Shown here: positions 26,296 to 37,854 of the stretch, piece by piece
Layout: every line of letters starts with the position of its first letter
How positions within the stretch are numbered: the stretch's first letter is position 1
NCBI GenBank assembly: GCA_035041965.1
Contig: JAPYMA010003053.1
Location: 62,001-126,000 of the forward strand
DNA: 64,000 nucleotides
Reading direction: 5' to 3'
Source of the DNA: Anisakis pegreffii
Taxonomy: Eukaryota > Nematoda > Chromadorea > Rhabditida > Anisakidae
The notes under the pieces: generated by a model
What the model was told of the DNA's origin: nothing
Database searches by the model: none
Seen by the model: only the letters and a program-made list of their open reading frames with translations
Position numbers and translations under genes: made by a program

Positions 26296-28713
26296 TTTAT
26301 TTTCATCGAATTTGCAGTCATCTACGAAAGATTCTCAACAGAATACGTGACATTCATACATTGGTGACCATCAGTTGCTCGTACGTAAAACCCATCGCTT
26401 TGACTGATCGGTGAAGCACGTTCAGTTATTTGCTCGGGCCACGATGTTATCTCAGTTTATTGATGAAAGACGTCGTCGTGTTCAATGTGGAAATAGTGAC
26501 TTGCACTAACCTTCATCTATATTACCGTCAGTAACACTTGTGTGATGGATGGATGCCACTGCAACAAACTCCACTCAAAATCAAATAAGTGATTTCAACA
26601 TTGAATTTCGCTAGATTCCGACCACATCCATCACAATTGAGTCGAAACAAATCTCAACTCATCATCTTACTTCGATGCATTTATAGTGTTTGATCGGTGG
26701 GCGAACAAAAGTTTATTTATGGAACCTCGCAAGAAATTTTCCGCAAAAGCAACAGCAGCAGCACACTTCAATTGCTTATCATTTCATAATGGATATTTCC
26801 TCATAAGCTACAATTAAAATTAATGAAAGCAACAATTGACTTGGGTATTTTGCTTGTTACTGTTATACTTAACTTCGTTTCGCATCATTTGACGCATTTT
26901 ATGAACTGGAAATAGATACGAGTATCACTTATTTCCAGTTCTCCTTTCATACTCATCAAGATGTTTCCGTTCAATTTTGAAAGCCACTGTCATTAAATTT
27001 TAGATTTTCACATCATCGAAATCTACTGGAACGCGTTCGATTTCCGCCCTAATTGTGAGCAAAACAACATTTCATTTGCTCTCCCTCAAAAACAGTAGTT
27101 TCCTTCAAAAATTCGAAGAATGCTTCAAAAGAGCTCCTCGGAAATCAAGCGATATCCTCAAATCACTTTGGAAGTAATGTCCAAATAAAGAAAATATTCA
27201 ACGATGTATATGCAGTCTAGGAATGGTTTTAAAAGTCACACAAAAATATTGCAAATAATTAGGTAGCCTTACTGAAGAGTACTGAAAAAAAATCAGTTAT
27301 CTTTATTGTACGAATCAAGAGCAAATTGAAGAGGAGCTAGTGGTGTCAGCAGTACAGTATGGAACCATGGATGGAGAATTACGTGATGAATGCAACGCAA
27401 CGATCCAGTAACACATTATCATGTAATGTTTATAGTGACAATGCTTGCGAGTCATCAAAGTAACGTGACAGCAGCATTCATGTTCTCGAATTAACATATT
27501 TTCAATAATATTTATATGAACACCTAATGCGAACACGGCCGGCATTTGCAGGTGTAACCGTTCAACCGTCGAGAAACAACGTTCGTACGAAATAACACTT
27601 TCAATTCACACAACCAAAATTAAGGGACTGACTGACAATCTTGTTTGAACAACTGAAAAAAAATCCAACTCTATCAATCGTTCGTCATCATTGTGATAAA
27701 TTATCAGCTATTCGAATATAGTACAGGTTTATGATCATAGAAATGATCATCAGTGAACATCTTTAACCTACATTATCTGAATCATTACGGTAAGAGATAC
27801 GAATAGGTTACTGAAATCATTTGAGTTTGAGATTTAGATTTTCGAGGTTTAGGAATAATTTTAAGAGCTTGCAATAGGAGATGGTGGAGCATTTTTTCAC
27901 AACAGTAGAGCAATCAAGAAATATGCAGTTATGATTATGAGTAAACAAGTGTAGATATATTGAAGAACTATGCATTTCTAGTTACCGTACCTTTGAGCAT
28001 AGCACTGACACCGCCTTGCCATCCTCAAGAAGTATTCATACGGTTGCGTTGTCAGACGTTTCATTGATATCGTACATCGTAATCAAATAATATAGTCATT
28101 AGGAGAGAATGTTCAGGTGAAGTTTCATCGCGAGATGTTATTCGATGAAAAATGAGCATCGTTTCAATTTTCGACAACCGAATCTGCCGATTGCATCTGA
28201 GGCCTTTGAGTGGGTCAGGCCGTCACGACTGATTGTCATTCTTTGACGATTATCAAATGGAACTATCTCATCTGGTATGTGAAGGACTGTAACCAGGCAT
28301 GTCTCACATATTTATGCTCATTTATTAGGCGTATCTTTCACAGTTATCGGAAAATATGAACGTTTTGATTATTCAGTAGATCGTTTCGTATTTGAGTTTA
28401 TGAGATTCGTGACTGTGAGATTTAGATTATGAGATTAAAAGCATACGCTTATCTTCATTCTTCTATCTGACATTTTTTAATGCGATGAAACAAAATTTGA
28501 GTTCCTATTTGTTTTGGTAGAATGTAACACAGTTTATTGGAAACACGCAAACCACTAGTCGAAAGAGTGTTGAACGGAAAATTTCTAAAAACAATATGGT
28601 AAAACAATATGGTATAACATCATGAATCTGCATAATTTTTGTGAAAGCCATATTTGCAGCAGTGCAAAAATGAAGGACTGAAAAGTAGTGGCACTGAAAA
28701 AGGAACAATCAAC
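26296..28713. other. Intergenic, nothing recognised
   Basis: About 2.4 kb of AT-rich DNA with no open frame that has splice support or a family motif. It includes the 5' flank of the paired-domain gene. Confidence 0.45.
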
Positions 28714-29419
28714 ATGTCCCTCAACAATGAACACGATAATGATGAAACTAGTGTTTATGTTGAATCACATGGTGAGTAATCCCGTAGCAATCACAAGGTA
28801 GTGAATGAGTCTCATTTACTCGTTTTAAAATGCACTTGCGGCCGCAAATATACGGCAATAGATCAGAACTTCATGTTATTATCACTGTGTGCTTTTAGTA
28901 GTGCTCATATGGCTGACTTCAGTAAGAGTAAGGTTCTGCGTAATGCTCATATATCAAGAAGTGCATCGACTGATTAGCATATTCAATCGATGGAGCGTTT
29001 TTCGATGATAACATTTGGATGATGATAACATTTGGATAAATCGTGCTTCGCCTTTAAATGGCGTTGAAACGAGTGTGAATGAACTTGTTATCGTGTACTG
29101 ATCTTGAAAATGGAGACGTTTAATGGTGAATGAGCAATTTCTTAAGGTGATTGAGGACATCAAGATAAAGCGAAGAAATTTCAGCATTACGGAACTTTTT
29201 TTCTTGCAAAACGAATTCCTCACGCCAATTTGTCTGATCTGTTTTCATTGCGAACTCACACTCTTGACTCATCTTCTCACTTTATTTATTCATAAAATTG
29301 AATTTGTGTTTTCTACTCGACGAAACTTGAACGACTCTGACTTACCGGCAGCTTTGTTCAGTCCCGGTAAGTCAAAGTTAAAGAAGATAGAACTGACCGA
29401 GAAATCGAGTATCCGATAA
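28714..29419 (+). other. Possible coding exons, unassigned
   Basis: An ATG at 28714 starts an acidic open frame (MSLNNEHDNDETSVYVESHG) ending in a strong donor (G|GTGAGT) at 28771. Downstream, a frame at 29123-29419 contains a strong donor-like CCCG|GTAAGT near 29368. I could not join these with consistent phases or recognise any domain, so this is a prompt for transcript data rather than a gene call. Confidence 0.25.
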
Positions 29420-29685
29420 TTCTATGAGGATAACGACACAAAACAAATGAAGTCTCAGCGAAACATTGTCGGATATCGATATTAACGGATGACACCCACC
29501 GTAATCCACCACCCAGAGGCACTCCATCATACTGAATTCACGGAAGAGCCATTCTCAGATTCAGAATGGAAAAAAGCAATCACTCTGTTGGAGCGGATAA
29601 TTTTGGATGACTGGAATGTTTAGTAGAGGAATAAATTCGTATGCATATATGCATATGCACCAATTGTGGCTCATGACTGACAGTA

Positions 29686-29797
29686 ACGATTCGCCTAGAG
29701 ACGTTTTGCCGCACAATTCGCCTAAAGACGTTTTGCCTAAGGACAGCTTGCCTAACGGACGGTTTCTCAATGGATATTTTGCCTAATGAGCAAGCTG
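29686..29797. repeat. Degenerate 15-16-bp tandem repeat
   Basis: About seven imperfect copies of a unit like TTCGCCTAAAGACG / TTTTGCCTAAGGACA run in tandem. On the minus strand one frame reads as a repeated LGKTSLGE-type peptide, which follows from the repeat period and does not show coding. Confidence 0.8.
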
Positions 29798-31700
29798 TCT
29801 TTAGCCAAATTGGCCAGTCACGGGCAGTAACCTGTAAGCATTATCAACGGCATATATTCAAATACAAACAAGCACCCAAATCAAAAAAAATAAACGCTCA
29901 TTCGTATATTCTGGACTGTACTCGATGCAGTGTTCAAAATTAATGAAGGCCACAATGGAACAACGTCACTGAAAATCAACTGCAACATACACCACCAACT
30001 ATTGCATTTAACCAGTCGTCCCCAGGCAGCAAAGCACAAATACATCGAGGAGATTACATTACCGCTTTTATTCACGCCATTTTTATGAGCTCAGTTTCAC
30101 ACTTCAATTAGTTTGCATGATTTGTAGGCATCAAGGGAAGAACCATTGAACAATGAAGTGAACGACGAGAGAACAATTCTTCAGTTGGAGTGATGATCAT
30201 TTGTGAACACTGCAATGATTTGTTGCAAGCAAATGGGAACGAATCTAATTGCAAACCGGAACCAATGATCGATTATACGACAGCTAAATGATAAATGTGA
30301 GAAAGTGTGAAGTCTCAAGAGGAATGAATCATTTTTGTAGGTGGAAGAGCTGACTGAGTTATATGATTTATTTCAGTTTTTTGGTCACATAAAGACGGGC
30401 TAGTGATAAGGATGATAAACGAATCAATGATTTACACTTGAATTATTACAATTGCAATTCCATCAGTTGCTAACCAACAACGAATCTTTTACAGATTTCG
30501 CGTCGCTGGAAATGTTTTTAATTGCAAACTAGGTTCTAAAGTTTATGTGATTATGTCTATTATCGCAGTAGACAGACAATTGAGAGGATATCAGTGAGTG
30601 ATCAAAAGAGCAAAGGAATGTTTGAGTGAGGTTATGAACATTCAAGAAAGTGATAGTCAAGATTTAGGAAAACTCGGAACCTCTCGAAAATAATATGGCG
30701 AAAGCACGTATGCAAAGCCGTAGGCCTAACACACATGTGAGAAGCATTCATAGTGAGAATCTGAATGATGTTGAAGAGGTTTGGAGGCGAAATATACGTT
30801 GAATAGCTGAATGAACAGCTAAAGTGATCATCTCACGATCAGAACCGAACCTAGCTGAAATGATAACATTTCCTCATCAATATAACGAAGAAAAGTATTC
30901 AAAAAAGACGGATCTTCAACGTTTTCCTGTATTAAACATGCAAATGCGTTGTTATACACACAAATGTGCATGATACTTTGCAGTGTTCGTAAACAATTGT
31001 CACACCGTCGGCGTGGCGGACTTTATCTCGTTATCATGACAATAGATGTAATATGCTTGCTTTTACGTCATACGATTTCTGTATTTCATCCTGCACAGTC
31101 ACACTTTGATCTGATCAAAAATTATGCTTCGCTGCAGCCTAAACGAATCGAACCAATTCAATTAGATTAACAACTTGATGAAGCGATTAGGTTCCTTGCT
31201 AAACAAAACTTCAATTCCATGGCATATTTGCATCCGAAAGAGCTGATTCACTTCTCAAACTTATTTGGCAATAGATTATGAAAAAAGGATTTCATTCGGT
31301 CGGCCGATGCTACGATAAGAAATTCCTATTTAAGTGGAACGATAATTTTTGAAATTTGGGCATTCTCTTCATTCATCTTCATTTGTTCATTGCTGTGTCA
31401 AGGTGGAATTGGAATAGCGCAACCGAACGAAATTGAGATTGATATGTGTTCTGCGAAGTATTTTTTGATTAATCGAATCATTCAGTGAAACAATTCTTTT
31501 TGATTGTCTCGACACTTCGAAATAATGAAACTTTCACATAGAATTACAACTACTGCAAAAACTATTGCAAAAGTTTAACGTAGAAGTTTCACAACTATGT
31601 AAATCATTCGCATTTTATTGATAATTCTGAGAGCGCATTCATTCTCCTTCGTTCCTATTTCAAAGCAGAACGTTTTCGTGGTTGAGAAATTGATAACAGA

Positions 31701-31795
31701 TCGTTTATTGCTGACCTTTGACACACACTCTGTGTTGCTGACCTTTGACATACACTCTTTTCTGCTGACCTTTGACATACACTCTTAATTAGTAG
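31701..31795. repeat. Three-copy 27-bp tandem repeat with DR1-like sites
   Basis: The core GCTGACCTTTGACA begins at 31710, 31737 and 31764, an exact 27-bp period. On the minus strand each core reads TGTCAAAGGTCA, close to a DR1 nuclear-receptor site (AGGTCA-N-AGGTCA). Because the period is a multiple of three, the repeat is also open in one minus-strand frame. No gene start is adjacent, the nearest being the ADA gene about 1-2 kb downstream. Confidence 0.8.
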
Positions 31796-32740
31796 GTTAT
31801 CCAAGAAAATTCAGCCAAAAGAGGTGACATTCAATCTATCCTTCTGAACCTTGATTGATAAGAACTGCTGAAAGCCAGCTAGCGATTTGTGAAATTTCGT
31901 AAAACTCTGAACGAAATTTTCAAAAGAGAACAGAAGCTGATGACCCCATCAAACCGATGTTCTCATTTCATCGATGAATGGGACTGATAGAGCAACAACC
32001 TCAATCAAAGATCTCTTACATTATCCCTGCTCATCACCCTACCCATTCTTCTTTTTGCCACTGCAACCATATTATCACTTTTTTTGTGATAGTCCAGGTT
32101 TCTCATACAAACAGCATAAACTAGTAAAGTGTATCGAACGCATTTTAAGTTTCATGAGAAAATTTCTGTTCGCATTATCGATGATTAATTTCTTGACAAA
32201 CAGTGTGACATTGCGTTCATTGACATTCGTTCTGTTGCTTTTTTCAGTGAAATTCTACGATGAATGAAGAATGTAATCGCGTATTATTCAGCAACACCTG
32301 CTGTCTCGTGCAGACCTGCTATCGGAATGAGCACAGACAAATACTTGTGTGTTCGTTTGTAAGACATTCACTGATGTCTGCACAAGCAGTCGTCGCTTCA
32401 TTGATGGTGAGAATAACGTCATTGCGACAATAGACTCAACAGCAACCAAAAACTTCATCATCGATTGCCATTTTGTTTTGTTTTTTGTTTTTTTTTTGTA
32501 ATCGTTCACTTATTCAATAAACGTCGCTACATTTCCCGTGAAGCAACCATGAATCAAATCGATAAAGCCGAGCGCTTCTTCATTTGTTTTCAGTCTAACA
32601 TTCGAAAGGCTTCTTATTTCCCCTTATCAGTAACTGCCAATTGAGCGATCGTAACTGTCTCAATTGTGCACCACAAATCTGTCATTAAATTTCAAGACAT
32701 ACTCACCGTTCTCCTCACTAATTAACGCTGTTCATTACCC

Positions 32741-32751
32741 ATGATGCCAAG
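32741..32751 (+). other. Possible ADA first coding exon, phase mismatch
   Basis: ATGATGCCAAG is followed by a consensus donor (GTAAGT). ADA proteins have a Lys directly before the VELHxHLDG motif, so this looks like a start exon for the gene whose next exon begins at 33655. The exon is one base short for the required phase. Either the true start is elsewhere or a base is missing in the assembly or the gene. Confidence 0.3.
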
Positions 32752-32966
32752 GTAAGTGTTACACGCGTGTATGTTTATTTTCAAAAATTCTTCAAACAAC
32801 AGTTGATCGTCGAATCCACATATACGAAAGTGTTGTTTGAATGTTGTCGAATAGAATTTCGGTACTGAGATTGATCTGACAAGTGAAGATGTCAGCAAGC
32901 AAGATGTAAAACTAATTTATTGAATTAATTACTAATCAAACCCAACTTCTAATTTATCAACGAACA

Positions 32967-33444
32967 TCAAATTTTCGGCCTGTAAAGCCACAATCCAGCG
33001 AAACTACTCCCAAGTGCTAATACTGAAGGTTCACTCAATTCAGCACATTGATTTAAGATAGCATTAGATCCATCGAAAAGTTTTGGCATAGCGATTAGTG
33101 TGAACGCTGAGCAAACCAAAAGCACTATTCTGAAAGCTCTGATTCATATACCAGAAACTTTACTGTTGTCTGAAATGACTCAGTGAGAACGAATTGCTGC
33201 GCTTTATGATGCCCCAATTATTGCTTACTAACAGTCTGTAATAAGCGGCTAAACCACCTTGTTTAAAGCAGTCAAAATACTGAGAGTATAGATCGAGAAA
33301 TTGAGCGAATGTCCATAATTTACGGTTATATTGCAGTGAAGTTTGCGAGATACTGCCAGTTCCAATCGTTACAAAAGAAATTGCAGAGGATCTCAACTTT
33401 CCAAAGGTTATACCATTGTACCATCGAAAGTCATCGATAAGATG
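32967..33444 (-). CDS. Possible unrecognised two-exon gene upstream of ADA
   Basis: A 72-codon open exon (33229-33444) has a TTTCTAG acceptor and a GTAAGC donor and a composition typical of real protein (for example DDFRWYNGITFGKLRSS and DCFKQGGLAAYYRLL). A second open frame at 32967-33129 after a CTTTCAG acceptor is hydrophobic (IVLLVCSAFTLIAMP) and ends in a stop. The phases of the two do not agree with the nearest splice choices and no ATG is visible, so the model is incomplete. I do not recognise the family. If the ADA start lies at 32741, this gene would be nested in an ADA intron on the other strand. Confidence 0.35.
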
Positions 33445-33654
33445 CTAGAAACAATCTGAATTTTACTAAATTCAACTGAACGAGCGATTCTAAATAAACT
33501 TAATACAGCCTTGTAAGAGAGTCATTATTTTGAGGATACGTCTTTCAGCAAATATTTTATACTTTGCCGCAGATGATATTGAAGTGCAGAAGAATGATGG
33601 ATTTTCGTTGCAAATATTTGAACTTGTTGATCAGTCTAGTGAAACACTTTTCAG

Positions 33655-36298
33655 GTCGAGCTTCATTTACATTTAGATGGCGCCGCACGTCATGAAACCC
33701 TATTGGACCTTTCTCTGTGAGTTTCCATTACGTAATCTAGCATGATGTCATCGACCTTCATTCAAACTGACGATAAAGTCAATAAAGTGCATAATTTTCA
33801 AACGCTTATCTTTAATCATCCAAATGTAGTAACAGAACGCTCATAAATTTGTGGAATACACAATCTGTTTACGTGTCTCCTCTATTGATGATTTCTTTCG
33901 AATAAAATTAATGCTAACTTTGATATGTACTCAAGACGTGGAATGTATTGCAGAGAGAAGGCAATCAGCCTTAAAGGTGCAAAAACGGTTGAAGAAGTGC
34001 GTCGAGTTGTGACCGTGCACAAACCATCGAACCTGGCTGATATGCTCACCCCATTCGATATATTTCTGCCTGTTATGGTGTATGTTTTCTCGAACTTCTA
34101 ATCTGTTCAATAAGCAAACAACGATATGGTAGCATTATTGAATCACCAGCACAAATCATCATAAATACCATGTTACAATTCAGTGGTGATAAAGACGCAA
34201 TCGAGCGAGTGGCCTATGAGTTATGTGAAGACCAATCAAAAGTGGGGGTGATCTATTTCGAGGCGCGTTACTCACCACATCTTCTGTCGAATACTGTCGA
34301 TAATCTGACGGCGAAATCACCTGGGGGTGCATTCAAAGGCAAGGGACCTGTAAGTGATTTATGCCAAAAACTACAACTTATCGGGTGATTCCTTCAAAAT
34401 CGTTTCTTAATGAAACCTTCATTCTTCGGTTCTTTCAGTTAGAACCTCGTGGTGTCATTGAGGCAGTGAAGCGTGGATTTGACCGAGGTGAGACGGCATT
34501 CGGCGTTAAGGCACGCTCAATTCTGTGTTGCATATGCGGATATCCTGACTGGAACAATGAAGTACTAGATTTGGGTGAGTCTTTTGCACTTGGCAAGTGT
34601 ATGCGCTTTCATCTTTATGCTATGGCATTACACATGCACACATCAACAAGTGTATCGTAGAAATGTATTGAAAAATGCATGATAATAGACTGTTCCACTT
34701 TTGAATGATCGTCATTTGATGTGGTGCTTCGCGACATTCAATTCTAACAACTTGAGAACATTCTAAAAATTCGCTCGGTTACTCTGTAATCGACAATTTA
34801 TTCAGCAAAATCCTCTTCACTACTTGGTGTCGTTGGCATCGATGTGGCTGGATGTTCGCAAGGTGCAGACGAACAGTACGAGCCGAATATTTTGGGCGTT
34901 TTTCAGGTTAGACCAATACACACCAAACTGCTATGTCTAATTCAATGCGGTTTTTTGCAAGTTTCCTCGAGTTTTTGGAATCATAAAGCTGCTTTTAACA
35001 ATCCTCTATGTAGTTTTTTTTCAGTCCAATGTTTCGCTCTTAAATCTTACGATCAGTTTATTTAGTTTCCACTAACGAACACTGTTTCGAATGCCTGTCG
35101 AACCTTTTCAGACTTGAACTGATTGTTTTGCTGTTTTATTGTTGGCGTGTGTGCTCATGATGCATTCGTAGTGATTTTAGACGGCAGCAAAACTCGGCAT
35201 TCATAGGACAATGCATGCTGGTGAGAGTGGAGGAGTTAAAGAAGTTGTAAAGGTGATGAAGCCTTTTATGAAACTCATTAATTACTCACAATAATGATCG
35301 AATACATTCTTATTCCACTAATCAGCGTTACTGCAGTAATGTAATCTTGATTCGAAGAGTGAACGAACATCCCTGGTATTATTCCTACAGGATGAGATGT
35401 TTGTTGGGCTTTGAATGAAAATGTTAAATGATAGGCAATTGATGAAATGAAAGCCGAACGAATAGGACACGGTTATCGCTTGGTGTTGGATGAAGGTGAG
35501 TATCGAAAGTACGCGATCGAGAAACGAGTCCACCTCGAGACGTGCCCATATTCATCCGTCATGACCGGATCTGTGAAACTCGACTGGAAAAATCATCCTA
35601 TCGCTAGGTATTCTTGTTTTGTGGCACCTTTACATCAATTCTTATCTCTCTCATTACCAGCGAGAATTTCGGTGTATTTTTTGAAGCAATAACTTGAAAA
35701 ATCACTTAATAATATCAGAACTGTTGGCAACGTTATGAGAATTTTTCAGTGAATCGTTTAAAAGTGAGAAATTATTCAGATTCGCAGCGGACGATATCAA
35801 CTTTTCGATTAATACCGATGACACGACATGTTTTGAGAACACATTACTCACCGAATATGAACTCGCTCGTAAAGAGATTGGACTGACCAAAAGGCAACTC
35901 TGGAAATGCGTAAGCACTTTTAGGCAGTGCCATTCACTCAATGATAGCACTACAGACATTATCTATGCGCAGTTATGGTTACTGAAAGAAGCGATTATTC
36001 GCTTTTTCATTCGCCATATAAACAAAATCAACAGCTGCAATTGATCAACGATGAGTCGTCAAAAATCCACTTCGAGCACTACTCGATGTCAAAATTTCCG
36101 ATAGACTGCACATTTCAGTGAGCACAACCCTGAGGTTTTCTGGAAACGTGTTTCAGTGAATTTTTAATGTTTCACAACCATTCAACAAAACAAATGTAAT
36201 TGCAGAGTTTGAATGCTGCTGAGTCGTCGTTTGCACCGGACGAGCTTAAGAACGAGATAATTACGAAGATTAAGAAGGCAAAGCCAAATGACTGCTGA
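33655..36298 (+). CDS. ADA: Adenosine deaminase (ADA), first exon unresolved
   Basis: This enzyme hydrolyses adenosine to inosine with a zinc cofactor in purine salvage. Exons: 33655-33716, 33954-34079, 34184-34349, 34439-34574, 34806-34906, 35181-35252, 35435-35607, 35780-35909 and 36206-36298. All phases agree (about 352 residues without the start, against about 363 in human ADA). All catalytic signatures are present: VELHLHLDGA (zinc His pair), FEARYSPHLL, FGVKARSILCC, HRTMHAGESGG (zinc His and catalytic Glu), ERIGHGY (His near the zinc), LETCPYSS and FSINTDD (zinc and catalytic Asp pair). The C-terminus is NAAESSFAPDELKNELITKI. An AATAAA at 36421 fits polyadenylation. The initiator Met lies in an upstream exon that I could not place with confidence. 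Confidence 0.95.
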
Positions 36299-37200
36299 AG
36301 ATATCTTCGATATGTATCGAATTGATCTTAACCTATGATCAACACAATACTTTTGTTGAAGATTGTGATAAAAACGCGTTCTTTTGTCCATTCTTCCATA
36401 ATAGTGATTTTCTCACAATTAATAAAAGTTTGACCGCCTAATAAGACGAATCTAACAAAATTTCAAAATTTTTGATGTTTTCCTCTATTGCCTCAATTCG
36501 TTTTTGTTTAAATAACTTCTTCAATCGATAATCCTAACATTCATCCAATTCAATCGTCACACCTAGGATAGTGGTTTTCGTACGTGAAAAATCCCCTATG
36601 GTTGAGGTCGTCGTTGGGGAATTGATCAAGTTGGTAATTCAGTGCTGATTGCTTTTTTGTTTCATTGTTGTTTCATAGTTGTTTCGTAGTTTTGTAACTG
36701 ATTATCTGGTGATCACTTTGTAACGACCGATTACTTCATGGCAACAAGTGATGCATATTAATGGATACGATGTATTGATCAAGAAGTGATGCAAATTATT
36801 CTTGATCAATGGATATTTATGAAAGATGATCGAACTAAGCATCGCAGAATGACATTATTCATCGAATTATCTCAGATAAAATAAACTTATTGAACACACT
36901 GCAAAAATGCTCGACAACAAAGTCAAAATTAAAATCAATCAAACAGAAAATCATCTGAAGCGTAACATTATTTGTAAAAGAAATAATAAACAAAAAAGAA
37001 TATCATTGAAAGATAAAAAGAATATTATTCATCAATTACATGACAAAATGAATACACCACAATAAAATATTTGGGATTATTTAATTTCTCCACTGCAAAT
37101 ATGATTAAACCATTATTTCATAAATCACTGCACAAAACAATAACGTTTGATCCATCAACTGAATCTGCTCTTCAAACGAGACAGGATTAATGGAATAGCT
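36299..37200. other. ADA 3' flank
   Basis: Contains the likely ADA poly(A) signal AATAAA at 36421-36426, then very AT-rich DNA with no gene. Confidence 0.5.
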
Positions 37201-37854
37201 ATATCTCCTCAACTAAACAGAATCATCCGACGAAATATATATTTTTCTGAATCCGGAGATTCTGCTCGATCGATTGTTGTGAAGAAATTGATATGTTACT
37301 GGTCAAAGCTGAGCGTACGGTAGGCTTGAATGTGCCAACCCCAATAGCATCATGAAAATAGCTACATCTCCTAGTAGAGGCGGAATTTCTGGGCGAAATT
37401 TTTATTCCTACAAAGCAGAGATTCTGCTAGATCGAATGTTGTATACAAATATCAATATGCTGCTTGACAAACCTGAAAAGACCGTTGGCTTGAATATATC
37501 AAAACTATATTTTTATAGTGATGAATAATATCTGTTGATCTATAGTGATCAAATGCATATCAATGAGCACCTCGGCGCTACTTGAGATAGCTTTAATAAA
37601 ATAGCTATACCTCCTCAACTAAGCAGAATCGCCCGACAAAATATATATTTTCCTTAATTCAGAGATTCTGCTCGTTCACCACATTCAAGCCTACTCTACC
37701 ATCAGCCTTGATCAGTAACATATCAATTTTTTCACACTAATAGATCGAGGAGAATCTCAGAATTCAGAAATACATATATATTGTCGGGTGGTTTTGCTTA
37801 GTTGAGGAGATATAACTATTTTATTAAAGCTATTATCTCATCTACCGCAATGCT
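37200..37854. repeat. Diverged, partly inverted monomers left of the 406-bp array
   Basis: Segments 37257-37335 and 37418-37500 are diverged copies of the array half-unit in the opposite orientation (GTTACTGGTCAAAGCTGAGC against GCTCAGCTTTGACCAGTAAC). Segment 37681-37831 is a diverged copy in the array orientation. Segments 37590-37676 and 37745-37831 are inverted copies of each other, forming a large potential hairpin. Confidence 0.8.

Larger units (their letters stand above)
29798..32966. other. Gene-poor interval
   Basis: Apart from the 27-bp repeat at 31701-31795 and a possible ADA first exon at 32741-32751, I see no gene. Several open frames on both strands lack splice support. Confidence 0.4.
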
